From NCBI GenBank assembly GCA_016932575.1, contig JAFGCO010000044.1, positions 20,980-84,979 on the forward strand: a stretch of 64,000 bases of DNA, given 5' to 3'. The stretch is from a bacterium. Its GTDB lineage: Bacteria; Zhuqueibacterota; QNDG01; JAFGCO01. A model generated the notes under the pieces. The model was not told the origin of the DNA. It did no database searches and saw only the letters and a list, made by a program, of their open reading frames with translations. The translations under genes and the position numbers were made by a program. Positions 26,246 through 34,713 of the stretch are shown here, piece after piece (the first letter of the stretch is position 1; each line of letters opens with the position of its first letter).

Positions 26246-27196
26246 ATGAAAATTATCAATATTCCTTTAAAAGAAATCCGTGAGGATTTCTCTTTTTGTT
26301 TTACTTCCCGTAAGGAAAATTTTCAGCTTCACGCATCGGTTTTAAAAAGCGGCGTACGCACACCCTTACACGTTCACCAATTGAAAGGCGGCTATCGTGC
26401 GATATCAGGTTTTAAGCGGATTTGCATCGCGAAAACGCTGGGGATGAAAACCATACCTGCCGAGGTGGTGGATGATTCCAGCCTTCCGGATATTTTTATT
26501 CATGTGATTCATGAACAGGTTGTTCATTATCCCCTGACACTTGTTGAAAAAGCGCGGGCCATTGGGATTTGCGAAGCACTGGGCATGAGCCGGAAAAGGA
26601 TGATCAAGGACATATTACCGATTCTGGATTTACCGGGGCGTCCGGACCTGTTTCAGCAATTAAAGCGCATCCGCAATTATCCAAAATCAGTGCAGCAGTA
26701 TTTTGAGCAATTCGATATTTCCTTGAAGAAATTCTATGTATTTTCAATCCTTAATGCGGAGGCACTGGAGCTCGCGATGCAAATTGCGGGCAGGATAGGA
26801 CTGCGCCCGGTTGAGCTTTCTGAAATCGTTACGCTGATCACCGAGATTGGCAAGCGGGAGTCTCTGTCCTTTAAACAGGTATACAATGATCTTAATCTGG
26901 ACCCTGTTATTGAGGAACCGGAATTGTCACGGAATGCTAAAGTCGATTTGTTAAAAATGAAATTAAAAGAACGTCGGTATCCCCGTTTGCTTGATTGGCA
27001 GCAGCGCCTTGAAGACATGCGAAAATCCATGCTTCTTCCTTCCTGTGTTCATGTATGCTGGGATGCGAATCTTGAGACACCGGGTGTTTTGTTGAAGGCG
27101 ACCTTCCGATCGTCAGCAGATGTTGATAAGACGGCTGAATTTATCCGAAATAAAAAAAACAGGGCGCTATTTGAAAAGATGTTTCAGATTGTATAG
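26246..27196 (+). CDS. ParB-like N-terminal domain protein
   Basis: A 316-residue protein. Residues 1-90 form a ParB/Srx-like domain (IPLKEIREDF, then YRAISGFKRICIAKTLGMKTIPAEVVDD) that resembles the CTP-binding N-domain of ParB, including the G-x-R-R-like SGFKR. A helical middle (about 100-190; KRMIKDILPIL) may be helix-turn-helix, and the remainder is unassigned. It lacks a neighbouring parA and is far from an obvious origin, so chromosome segregation is unlikely. The next gene, 83 bases downstream, encodes a spore-photoproduct-lyase-like radical SAM protein. A functional pair is inferred from the layout. Confidence 0.75.
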   Translation: MKIINIPLKEIREDFSFCFTSRKENFQLHASVLKSGVRTPLHVHQLKGGYRAISGFKRICIAKTLGMKTIPAEVVDDSSLPDIFIHVIHEQVVHYPLTLVEKARAIGICEALGMSRKRMIKDILPILDLPGRPDLFQQLKRIRNYPKSVQQYFEQFDISLKKFYVFSILNAEALELAMQIAGRIGLRPVELSEIVTLITEIGKRESLSFKQVYNDLNLDPVIEEPELSRNAKVDLLKMKLKERRYPRLLDWQQRLEDMRKSMLLPSCVHVCWDANLETPGVLLKATFRSSADVDKTAEFIRNKKNRALFEKMFQIV

Positions 27197-27279
27197 ATAA
27201 ATTCAGGGCAGAATCATGACTTGTCGTTTGTATAATTTTTTCATGTGACAGCCGTACCATTCAACAAACAAGTTTGTCC

Positions 27280-28428
27280 ATGGCAAAGTATATTCATATG
27301 ATCTCAAGAATTCAGGAAATTATCATTCATCCGGATATAGTTGAATCGGAGCTGGCAAAACGTGTGCTTTCAAATCGCTGTGAAATACCCTTTAAAATCA
27401 CTTCAACAGTTCCGGAAACCATTCCACTCCGGACCGGAAAAAAGATCCTCTATGTCACGGATATGCCCGGCCGGCTGGTCAAACCGTGTCCGGCCACGGG
27501 TCTGCCGTATCTCTGCTGTCAGTATACTGTCATTCATTCTTGCCTGCAATGTCCGGCGGACTGCACTTACTGTGTGCTTCAGAATTATCTGGACATGCCG
27601 GTCATTTCGTTGAATGTCCGGCTGCCCGATATAATCAATGAGATCAATGGTCTGCTGCGTAATCAGCCCCGCCGTTTTTTCCGGTTCGGTACGGGTGAGC
27701 TGGGAGACAGCCTGGCTCTGGATCCCCTTACAGGCTTATCCAAAGATTTTATCCTTTTTTTTAAAAAACAGCGGAATGCAATCATCGAGTTGAAAACCAA
27801 ATCCGTGCATATCGAACGGTTGCTCGAGATCGATCCGGCAAACACGGTTGTATCCTGGTCGGTTAATCCCGAACCTGTGATCCGGACCGAGGAATTGCAT
27901 ACACCTTCCTTGAAGATGCGTCTTGATGCGGCTCGTCAATGTCAGGAAGCCGGATATCTGCTGGGCTTTCATTTTGATCCCATCCTCCATATCAATCATT
28001 GGGAACTTTTATACAGGGAAGTGGTCGATCAGATATTTTCTTCTGTTGATGCAAACCGTGTGGCCTGGATCAGTCTGGGCAGCCTTCGGTTCCCTCCGGC
28101 GCTGAAGCAAGTGATTCAATCCCGGTTTCCAGGCACCCGGATCATATATGAAGAGATGATCCGCGGACTGGATGGTAAAATGCGATATCTCAAACCCCTG
28201 CGTACAGCGTTGTATCAACATATTTATCAACGTATCCGCTCATTTGCGCCTGATGTTTTTATTTATTTCTGTATGGAATTGCCCCAAATCTGGGAACGAA
28301 TAACCGGAAAGCATCCCATGAATAATGCGGAACTGGATTACTGGTTTGCTGAGAGTTTATGGCGCAGGTTCGGTCCTGAATTGAATATGGATGAACCGAG
28401 GCTGCCGGATTATCCGCTGGTGAAGTAA
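27280..28428 (+). CDS. splB: Spore photoproduct lyase family radical SAM protein
   Basis: A 382-residue protein resembling SPL. The radical SAM cluster motif is CPADCTYC near residues 91-98, preceded by CCQYTVIHSCLQ. Later come RFGTGELGDSLALDPLTG, KTKSVHIERLL and SWSVNPEPVIRTEE, typical of the SPL fold. Genuine SPL repairs the thymine dimer called spore photoproduct using SAM. Related proteins occur in non-sporulating bacteria with unknown substrates, and nothing else here suggests sporulation. It follows a ParB-like gene. The start at 27280 is preferred to a TTG two codons upstream; a Met seven codons later is also possible. Confidence 0.8.
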   Translation: MAKYIHMISRIQEIIIHPDIVESELAKRVLSNRCEIPFKITSTVPETIPLRTGKKILYVTDMPGRLVKPCPATGLPYLCCQYTVIHSCLQCPADCTYCVLQNYLDMPVISLNVRLPDIINEINGLLRNQPRRFFRFGTGELGDSLALDPLTGLSKDFILFFKKQRNAIIELKTKSVHIERLLEIDPANTVVSWSVNPEPVIRTEELHTPSLKMRLDAARQCQEAGYLLGFHFDPILHINHWELLYREVVDQIFSSVDANRVAWISLGSLRFPPALKQVIQSRFPGTRIIYEEMIRGLDGKMRYLKPLRTALYQHIYQRIRSFAPDVFIYFCMELPQIWERITGKHPMNNAELDYWFAESLWRRFGPELNMDEPRLPDYPLVK

Positions 28429-28962
28429 GGAGTGCTCTCAGAGCAGTATTTTGTTGTTTGATAATTATGGTGAATGATTAATAAGAATCGCAATTTTTAC
28501 CGAAGAGCTTCGCTTTCGGGACAGTTTCAAAAGAAAAGTGCCCAAAGAAACTTTTGCTTTTTGCATGCTCATGGAACGGTTACAGTCTGTGCAGGGACTG
28601 ACGGATTTGAATTTCCTAAAGCAAGATTACATGAAGCCCGCTTTCCGCACAAAAAGCCTGATCCGTGAGATGGTGAAGCCTATCTCACGGGGTGGGGCCA
28701 CACCCTGCCGCCTAAAAAAAATCCTATCTGTAATGACTGGCAATGAAAATTGCAGGTGTTGCTTCGCAACACCATGATTGTTCTTCTGATCGTTCGCTCC
28801 ATCAGGATTGTTATGCGGAGATTTTTCGAATGCCAGGAAGCCCATCCCCGCCAAATCAAATGGCGGGCAGGCCTGACAAAAAGAAAAAGCGATCAAAATT
28901 AATATTTGCCGCAGTTCATTTAAATTGTAACCATTTTATCACTCTATCGTCTTTATAATTGA
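28429..28962. other. Structured non-coding stretch with several stem-loops
   Basis: No credible gene in 534 bases. Three strong inverted repeats stand out: CCGTGAGAT/ATCTCACGG (28663-28690), GGTGTTGC/GCAACACC with a TTC loop (28755-28773), and CCCGCCA/TGGCGGG (28847-28867). Earlier, AAAAGTGCCCAAAGAAACTT-like wording near 28533-28555 reads like a degraded dispersed repeat. None of the stems is followed by a T-run, so they are not simple terminators. The stretch lies directly upstream of an ECF sigma factor gene. Confidence 0.5.
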
Positions 28963-29493
28963 ATGAAGCAGATGCAATACAAGATGGCATTCAGAAAACA
29001 CCGGGACAAGGTGTTTGGATTTGCGTTTTACCTGCTGCGAAATCAGGAAGATGCGGAAGACGTGACTCAGGAAGTATTTGTCAATCTTTGGAAACACTGG
29101 AAAGGAATCAATAGACAGAAACAGGAAGCATGGATCATGAAAACGACCAGAAACAAATGCATTGACGTCATTCGAAAACGGCAGTCCTCTTTATCCCGGG
29201 TACAGGGTATCGAATGGGAGAGCCTTGCATTTTCGGTCGATGAAACCGAATCACCCCATGCACAACTGGAATTAACGGAAACCCAGGATTCCGTGCTTCG
29301 CGTTTTATATACTTTGCCGGAAAAAATTCAAAGTGTTTTACTGCTTTATTATTTTCAGGATATGAAGATCAATACAATCGGCGATGTGCTTGATGTGAAT
29401 TTAAACACTGTGAAAGTCACGCTGCATCGCGGCCGAAAAATGTTAAAAGAGGCGTTGAAAAACCAGTGTCCTGATGTTGTAGAGGGATTATAA
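28963..29493 (+). CDS. ECF-type RNA polymerase sigma factor
   Basis: A 176-residue sigma-70 family protein. Region 2 is at about residues 8-75 (NQEDAEDVTQEVFVNLWKHW), and region 4 at about 115-170 has a helix-turn-helix (IGDVLDVNLNTVKVTLHRGR). There is no region 1 or 3, as in extracytoplasmic-function factors. The next gene, one base away, is an anti-sigma factor with a zinc-binding motif and membrane segment, so the sigma is probably held inactive at the membrane. Two Met codons near the start (positions 4 and 8) are alternatives. TATAAT lies four bases before the ATG. Confidence 0.92.
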   Translation: MKQMQYKMAFRKHRDKVFGFAFYLLRNQEDAEDVTQEVFVNLWKHWKGINRQKQEAWIMKTTRNKCIDVIRKRQSSLSRVQGIEWESLAFSVDETESPHAQLELTETQDSVLRVLYTLPEKIQSVLLLYYFQDMKINTIGDVLDVNLNTVKVTLHRGRKMLKEALKNQCPDVVEGL

Positions 29494-29494
29494 A

Positions 29495-30031
29495 ATGAAT
29501 AAGAAATGTCAAGACATGCAAGCACTGCTGGACCTGTTCATTATGGATGATCTTTCAGGAAAAGAATTAAAGATGCTGCAGGATCATCTGGATCAATGTG
29601 CTGACTGCCAGCGGGTGATCGAAGGAGAAGCCTGGGAGAAATTACTTCTTCATTTACCGAAGCGCCGTTGTCCTGAGCGTGTGATTCGACGTGTGGAATC
29701 CATGATACGGCAGGAAAGGAAACGGGCCGGAGTGTTCCGATGGCAGGCAGGACACTGGCGGCAGACAGTATTTGCCGGAGCGGCTTTGGCGGCACTGCTG
29801 ATATTTCTGATTATAAGGCATCAACCTGAAGAGCATCAATTCACGCCCCAGGCATATACACAGGAAGAGATTGAGCAGGCACGTGAAGCCATGAAATGGA
29901 CCATGGTCTACACCGCCCAAAAAATTAAAAAGTCGGAAACGCGGGTGATTGACGAGGTGTTTACCCATCGTTTACCCGAGTCTGTACAAAAATCCGTAAG
30001 AAAAGTATTACCCATATTACAAGGAGATTAG
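29495..30031 (+). CDS. Membrane anti-sigma factor with zinc-binding (ZAS) motif
   Basis: A 178-residue protein. The anti-sigma zinc motif His31-x3-Cys35-x2-Cys38 is visible in DHLDQCADC. A membrane segment lies at about residues 90-108 (FAGAALAALLIFLII), and an external C-terminal part follows. It begins one base after the sigma factor stop, the standard arrangement for a sigma/anti-sigma pair. The gene after it encodes an exported DUF4252 protein, likely part of the same regulated cassette. Confidence 0.87.
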   Translation: MNKKCQDMQALLDLFIMDDLSGKELKMLQDHLDQCADCQRVIEGEAWEKLLLHLPKRRCPERVIRRVESMIRQERKRAGVFRWQAGHWRQTVFAGAALAALLIFLIIRHQPEEHQFTPQAYTQEEIEQAREAMKWTMVYTAQKIKKSETRVIDEVFTHRLPESVQKSVRKVLPILQGD

Positions 30032-30033
30032 TC

Positions 30034-30615
30034 ATGAAGCAATTTTCTCTGTGTCTTATGACAGCTGTGCTGATTTTTGGGATGATTCAGGCGCAGGAGA
30101 ATTACAAAAATCATCCCGGATATATCGATCTTTCCAGCATTGAAATTCCAAATGATGCCGGTGAGGTGACGGAAGTGTGCATTGGTCCCGAACTGTTCAT
30201 GATGTTTCAGAATTTTTCGGATGAGAAAGATGACGCCGAGATGCCTTTTGGAGACGGTGGCATGTTCTCGATCAATGTGAAAACGTTTGAAATTAATGCC
30301 GATCAATCCGAGAAAGTCAGTGCTGAGATGAAAAAAATCGAAGAGAAACTTAAAAGAGAGAAATGGACGCCCATTGTTCGGGTCAAAAGCGGTGATGAGA
30401 CCACCAATATCAGTGTGAAATTTGACAAGGGAAATAATAAAACGATGGGGTTGCTTATCATGTCTCTGGAGCCCGGCCATGAAGCCGCATTTGTAAACAT
30501 TGTCGGTTCGGTGCCGCTTGAAGCAATCGGCAATATGGGCGTGGACATGAATGAAGATGCCCTGGACAGTTTGAAGCAGGTGCTGGGGGGTAAATCAACG
30601 GGAAAAAATGAGTAA
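30034..30615 (+). CDS. Exported DUF4252 protein, first copy
   Basis: A 193-residue protein with a signal peptide (cleavage near IQAQ, residue 22) and a DUF4252-like body (YIDLSSIEIP near the start; WTPIVRVKSGDETTNISVKF; ISVKFDKGNNKTMGLLIMSL; a C-terminal Asp-rich helix). DUF4252 proteins are common next to sigma/anti-sigma pairs in Bacteroidetes-like bacteria; no biochemical role is known to me. It lies two bases after the anti-sigma gene, so it is probably co-transcribed. A diverged paralogue is at 31004. Confidence 0.75.
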   Translation: MKQFSLCLMTAVLIFGMIQAQENYKNHPGYIDLSSIEIPNDAGEVTEVCIGPELFMMFQNFSDEKDDAEMPFGDGGMFSINVKTFEINADQSEKVSAEMKKIEEKLKREKWTPIVRVKSGDETTNISVKFDKGNNKTMGLLIMSLEPGHEAAFVNIVGSVPLEAIGNMGVDMNEDALDSLKQVLGGKSTGKNE

Positions 30616-31003
30616 GAATCATGAATAAGAGACAAGAACAAAGATTAAATAGTGTCATTGGGCCGTTGAGTCATAGAGTCTTTGAGTCATTGTGTCGTAG
30701 AGTCAGAAGAAATAAGAAACGAGAGAATAGGATTAAAGATAAAGAGAACAAATGGGTTGTTGATGCAAAAATTCCAAATAACAAATTCCAAATGACAAAT
30801 AATACTCAAATAACAAATATCAAATTTCAAACGATTCAATTGCAGTTTGATTATTTAATTTTCTTGGTGCTTGAAATTTGTTTGTCATTTGCTATTTGGT
30901 TTTTGTGATTTTTTTTACGGTCCGCTGTCCATGGCCGACGGTCTGATGTGAAAAAAAGCGAACAGGAGAAATTATCAGGGTTCACATTTAAGGGAGTTAT
31001 CCA
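30616..31003 (+). repeat. Dispersed-repeat region (copy 2)
   Basis: A 388-base non-coding insert between the two DUF4252 genes. It begins with tandem GAGTCATAGAGTCTTTGAGT-type words (30665-30705), continues with CAAATGACAAAT-type words (30770-30835) that are answered in inverted form by GAAATTTGTTTGTCATTTGC near 30872-30900, and ends with ACGGTCCGCTGTCC and ACGGTCTG (30918-30949). Order and wording match the copy at 8561-9317. Confidence 0.75.
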
Positions 31004-31549
31004 ATGAAAATTTTACGGGATGCTGTATTATTACTATTCCTTCTTGGTCAGGTGATATATGCAGAAGAGAATCTTCAAAAACTTCCGGGATATGTGGATT
31101 TGGATGATCTGAAATTGTCCAAGATAGCAGATGAAGTCGGCAAGTTACATATTCCCCGGTTTACCGTAACTGATGATAACGGTGAGACAACGAATATCTC
31201 TGTTTATCTCAAATACTATAAAGTACATGAAGAATGCGAAGACAAGTTGCAGAAGGCCATTGAGAAACTGGATAAAATATTAAACAGAAAAAAATGGATT
31301 CGGATTGTTCATACGGAAAGTAAAGATGACTATATGAGTATTCGCATGTGTTTTGATAAGGATACAAACAAATGCCTGGGATTGATGATGGTGTCCATGG
31401 ATTCAGGTTGTGATGATGTCGGTTTTATCAATATTGCCGGATCGGTTTCTTTGAAAGGAATTCAGAATTTGGATATTCCGGTTGATGAAGATGTTATGGA
31501 TAGCCTGGAACATGCTGTTGAATATGTTTGTACAGAGGATGATGAATGA
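31004..31549 (+). CDS. Exported DUF4252 protein, second copy
   Basis: A 181-residue protein with a signal peptide (LLFLLGQVIYAEE) and the same body plan as the preceding DUF4252 protein: GYVDLDDLKL, DDNGETTNISVYLKY, WIRIVHTESKDDYMSIRMCF, LGLMMVSMDS and a C-terminal LDIPVDEDVMDSLEHA. The paralogues share wording around GYxDL, NIAGSV and the last helix, so they arose by duplication and are now separated by a repeat insertion. It has its own ribosome site (AAGGGAG) and ends before a terminator. Confidence 0.75.
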   Translation: MKILRDAVLLLFLLGQVIYAEENLQKLPGYVDLDDLKLSKIADEVGKLHIPRFTVTDDNGETTNISVYLKYYKVHEECEDKLQKAIEKLDKILNRKKWIRIVHTESKDDYMSIRMCFDKDTNKCLGLMMVSMDSGCDDVGFINIAGSVSLKGIQNLDIPVDEDVMDSLEHAVEYVCTEDDE

Positions 31550-31600
31550 CCGTATCATTATCATATATCGTGGTTATGACTTCAATCGAAGTTAATGCAA

Positions 31601-31627
31601 ATCCGGTTTTTTAGCCGGGTTTTTTTC
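31601..31627 (+). terminator. Terminator of the sigma/DUF4252 cassette
   Basis: ATCCGG and CCGGGT (one G-T pair) around an eight-base T-rich loop, followed by seven T residues. The rest of the gap to 31810 holds nothing I can name. Confidence 0.65.
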
Positions 31628-31810
31628 GACTTATCAATCCTGAAATAAAGTAACCTGCCTTCTCATTATGTTGTATATTCATGAATTTTCCAATGCTGCC
31701 GCCTTGTATTTTATCAATTTGATTTTTATATTGATTTGTATTTTTTATTGCGGGCGGTGGTAAGAGACTAAATTTTATTCAACAAAAGCTTTACATTCAG
31801 GACAATCCGT

Positions 31811-32338
31811 ATGCAACCTGAAGAACCTCAGAGTGTGAAATTATTATGCGGTGTTTTGTACAGCGATCCAGAGACGCTTGAACATGCATTCAGACGGCTG
31901 GAGTCGGTTTACGGCCCGGTGGATTACAGAAGTACGGAGTTTCCGTTTGACTTGACGGATTATTATGTGTCTGAAATGGGCAGCCCTATCATGCGTCTTT
32001 TTCTTTCTTTTCAAAAATTAATGCATCCAAAATCCATCGCCCGGATTAAGATTGAAACCAATGCGATCGAGTCCGACATTATGGTCAACGGAAGGAGGCG
32101 GGTGAATCTGGATCCCGGTTATATGGATTATGACAAGGTTGTTTTAGCATCGGCAAAGTACAACGGTCAGAAGATTTACCTGGATCACGGCATCTGGGCG
32201 GATTTGACCCTGCATTATACGAAGGGGCATTTCGATCCTTATCCCTGGAGCTTTCCGGATTTTAAACTTGGACTCTATAATGAGGTATTTTTAGAAATAC
32301 GCCGGTTGTATAAAGAGCAGCGGAAGCAGGGGCATTGA
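31811..32338 (+). CDS. DUF4416 family protein
   Basis: A 175-residue protein matching DUF4416: an N-terminal LLCGVLYSDPETLEHAF, the middle EFPFDLTDYYVSEMG, and the C-terminal stretch NLDPGYMDYDKVVLASAK with DLTLHYTKGHFDPYPWSFPDF. The family is a conserved cytoplasmic protein in several deep-branching phyla with no known activity. It stands alone 139 bases before the CRISPR array and is transcribed toward it. Confidence 0.8.
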   Translation: MQPEEPQSVKLLCGVLYSDPETLEHAFRRLESVYGPVDYRSTEFPFDLTDYYVSEMGSPIMRLFLSFQKLMHPKSIARIKIETNAIESDIMVNGRRRVNLDPGYMDYDKVVLASAKYNGQKIYLDHGIWADLTLHYTKGHFDPYPWSFPDFKLGLYNEVFLEIRRLYKEQRKQGH

Positions 32339-32476
32339 ACGTTGAATAATAATGATTGAATTTTTAAAAGTGAAATCTTTCCGGTTATTTTTTCAAACCT
32401 TAATTCGTCGAAGCACCAATCGGTTACAATTAGAAGATAACCCAGTCGGCCCCTGACTGCCACCGACTTTATAATC

Positions 32477-34025
32477 GTTTCAATCCACGCGCCCGCGGGG
32501 GGCGCGACTTTCAAGAGCAAAAAACAGATGTTCAAAAGATATGTTTCAATCCACGCGCCCGCGGGGGGCGCGACGCTTATAGCTGATCTATTATGACTAT
32601 CCGGTATGTTTCAATCCACGCGCCCGCGGGGGGCGCGACTTGGACAATATACACAATTTGAACAGGATTTAAGTTTCAATCCACGCGCCCGCGGGGGGCG
32701 CGACAGTCACCGATTATAATATCCTGCAAAACAACGCTGTTTCAATCCACGCGCCCGCGGGGGGCGCGACTACGGTTTAATGTAAAGCGCCCTTTCTTAT
32801 AAGTTGTTTCAATCCACGCGCCCGCGGGGGGCGCGACCCCAAATAAACGGCAAGCATATATCCAATAATATGTTTCAATCCACGCGCCCGCGGGGGGCGC
32901 GACTGCCCCCGTGCAAATGCATATCAATTTCATAATTATGTTTCAATCCACGCGCCCGCGGGGGGCGCGACGCCCGTTTGTCTATCTCAAACGCTGTTCT
33001 TACCGTTTCAATCCACGCGCCCGCGGGGGGCGCGACGTAAAAGAATATGAAATCCCTTTGCACCAGAAAAGTTTCAATCCACGCGCCCGCGGGGGGCGCG
33101 ACCATGAGAAACGCTTTCTACTAATAATTTTAAATAGTTTCAATCCACGCGCCCGCGGGGGGCGCGACTTTGAATAATCTGGTTTAATATGATTTTCATA
33201 CTGTTTCAATCCACGCGCCCGCGGGGGGCGCGACCGTAGTCAAACCCCTCCCGTTCGCAAGCTATCAAAGTTTCAATCCACGCGCCCGCGGGGGGCGCGA
33301 CGTGCATCTTGATATAGATACCCGACCGATAAAAGTTTCAATCCACGCGCCCGCGGGGGGCGCGACTGATAGGTGTGTTGTAACCGATGGTACTAATACA
33401 GTTTCAATCCACGCGCCCGCGGGGGGCGCGACGTCACATTCTACACCTAAAGATTTATAATAAGTCGTTTCAATCCACGCGCCCGCGGGGGGCGCGACCT
33501 GTCATTGTTATGATCCGGTCCGCCCAGATAAGTTTCAATCCACGCGCCCGCGGGGGGCGCGACTCCGATTCCGTCCTGCTCAATAACGTGGAACTTAGTT
33601 TCAATCCACGCGCCCGCGGGGGGCGCGACACATAACGCGCCGTGCATAACCGGACAAGGCAAGTTTCAATCCACGCGCCCGCGGGGGGCGCGACTCATTA
33701 AAACTAATTACCATATTTTTAGGAGAACGTTTCAATCCACGCGCCCGCGGGGGGCGCGACGTTACCGCATGCCATGAAACGTCTTCAATATGTCTGTTTC
33801 AATCCACGCGCCCGCGGGGGGCGCGACACGTGCTTTTGAAAGCATGGTTGAAAACAGAGATGTTTCAATCCACGCGCCCGCGGGGGGCGCGACTTTAATC
33901 ACGCCTCTTTCTTTCTTCACTTTTTCTGTTTCAATCCACGCGCCCGCGGGGGGCGCGACTCATCTATCTTTATATTTTTATCTTTCTATTTAAGTTTCAA
34001 TCCACGCGCCCGCGGGGGGCGCGAC
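32477..34025 (-). CRISPR. Type I-C CRISPR array, 24 repeats and 23 spacers
   Basis: I count 24 copies of a 32-base repeat at 65-68 base intervals, from 32477-32508 to 33994-34025, with spacers of 33-36 bases. On the plus strand the repeat starts GTTTCAATCCACGCGCCC and ends GGGGGGCGCGAC. On the minus strand it ends GGATTGAAAC, the usual type I-C crRNA handle, so I assign transcription to the minus strand, the same direction as the cas genes. All repeats look identical, including the leader-distal one. Spacers are AT-rich compared with the repeats, and I noticed no match to this window by eye. The protospacer origin is unknown. Confidence 0.98.
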
Positions 34026-34339
34026 AGGGGCTGTTTTCAGCCCATAAATTTCATTGACTTATCACCTCCATATCGGGAACTTGTCTTATATTCAATGAAT
34101 TAATCATTATTATTTTTTAATATAAACTATAAATCATTGTTTTTTCAATACCGCTAACTTTCGGTATAATATTATGATGCTTTCGGTCAGCGATAACAAT
34201 ATATATTAACTGAACATATCAGAAGGTAACCTTTTTACCGGTGTTTTTTAATGAATTTTTCATACTGATTATATTTTATTTTAAAAATAGATACTCTTAA
34301 AAGGTTACCTTCTGAACAATTGTCCTTAAAAATTAAATA
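34026..34339 (-). promoter_or_regulatory. CRISPR leader region
   Basis: The AT-rich gap between the first (leader-side) repeat and cas2. Next to the repeat is a hairpin, GGGCTG/CAGCCC with a four-base loop (34028-34043), and the middle is dominated by A/T runs. The leader normally holds the array promoter and integration signals; I did not find a convincing promoter pair. The part nearest cas2 contains an inverted repeat pair listed separately. Confidence 0.6.
34219..34315. repeat. REP-like inverted pair inside the leader
   Basis: TCAGAAGGTAACCTTTT (34219-34235) and its exact reverse complement (34299-34315) enclose 63 AT-rich bases. The arms are the same word as the tight palindromes at 34660, 36455, 37141 and 43006, but drawn apart. 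A similar spaced pair lies at the other end of the cas block (43155-43252). Confidence 0.8.
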
Positions 34340-34630
34340 TCAAACAATCAACAAACCTTCAGGATCATAACCGGCTTTTACACCATGATGTTCAATCCGA
34401 CGTTTCCAGTTCGAACCTAGAAAATAAAAACGAAGGCTGTCTTTTTCGGGTTCATATAATTCCAGAAGCCTCGCTTTTAGTTTTTCCCATTGATCCGGCT
34501 CAAGATTGCACTCGAATACCGAATTTTGCACCCGTTGTCCCTTTCCCACACACGTACGTGCGATTTTTGAAAGACGCTTTTGTCCGGATGGGTGAAGGGT
34601 TTCAACATCATAGCAAACCAACACCATCAT
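34340..34630 (-). CDS. cas2: CRISPR-associated endonuclease Cas2
   Basis: A 96-residue Cas2 (MMVLVCYDVET at the N-terminus, whose Asp is the conserved metal-site residue; QNSVFECNL and SLRFYFLG later). With Cas1 it forms the spacer integrase, where Cas2 is mostly structural. The frame is open for 31 more codons upstream, but that extension reads through a palindrome, and AGGAGA stands seven bases before the ATG at 34630, so this start is chosen. It is the last cas gene before the leader. Confidence 0.95.
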   Translation of the reverse strand: MMVLVCYDVETLHPSGQKRLSKIARTCVGKGQRVQNSVFECNLEPDQWEKLKARLLELYEPEKDSLRFYFLGSNWKRRIEHHGVKAGYDPEGLLIV

Positions 34631-34659
34631 AATGATCTCTCCTGTTAGAAGGTGACCAC

Positions 34660-34696
34660 TTAGAAGGTAACCTTTTTCAAAAAGGTTACCTTCTAA
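34660..34696. repeat. REP-like palindrome between cas1 and cas2
   Basis: An 18-base arm TTAGAAGGTAACCTTTTT, a single central C, and its exact complement. It lies in the 83-base gap between the cas1 stop and the cas2 start. A half copy with one change (AGAAGGTGACC) is just to the left at 34647-34657. Confidence 0.88.
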
Positions 34697-34713
34697 AAAA
34701 CCGTACAAATTCC

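Noticed and set aside
28474-28958. Overlapping short frames (64-89 codons) before the sigma factor gene
   Set aside because: They cross several perfect stem-loops, have no ribosome sites, and resemble no family. The stretch reads better as non-coding repeat.
30621-30908. A 95-codon frame in the DUF4252 intergenic region
   Set aside because: It is a translation of the dispersed repeat words (Asn/Lys/Ile-rich, repetitive) with no ribosome site.
32742-33993. Reading frames of 60-90 codons on both strands across the CRISPR array, encoding repeated 'SIHAPAGGAT' or 'APPAGAWIET'-like peptides
   Set aside because: They are translations of the CRISPR repeat itself, with breaks set by the spacers, and have no ribosome sites.
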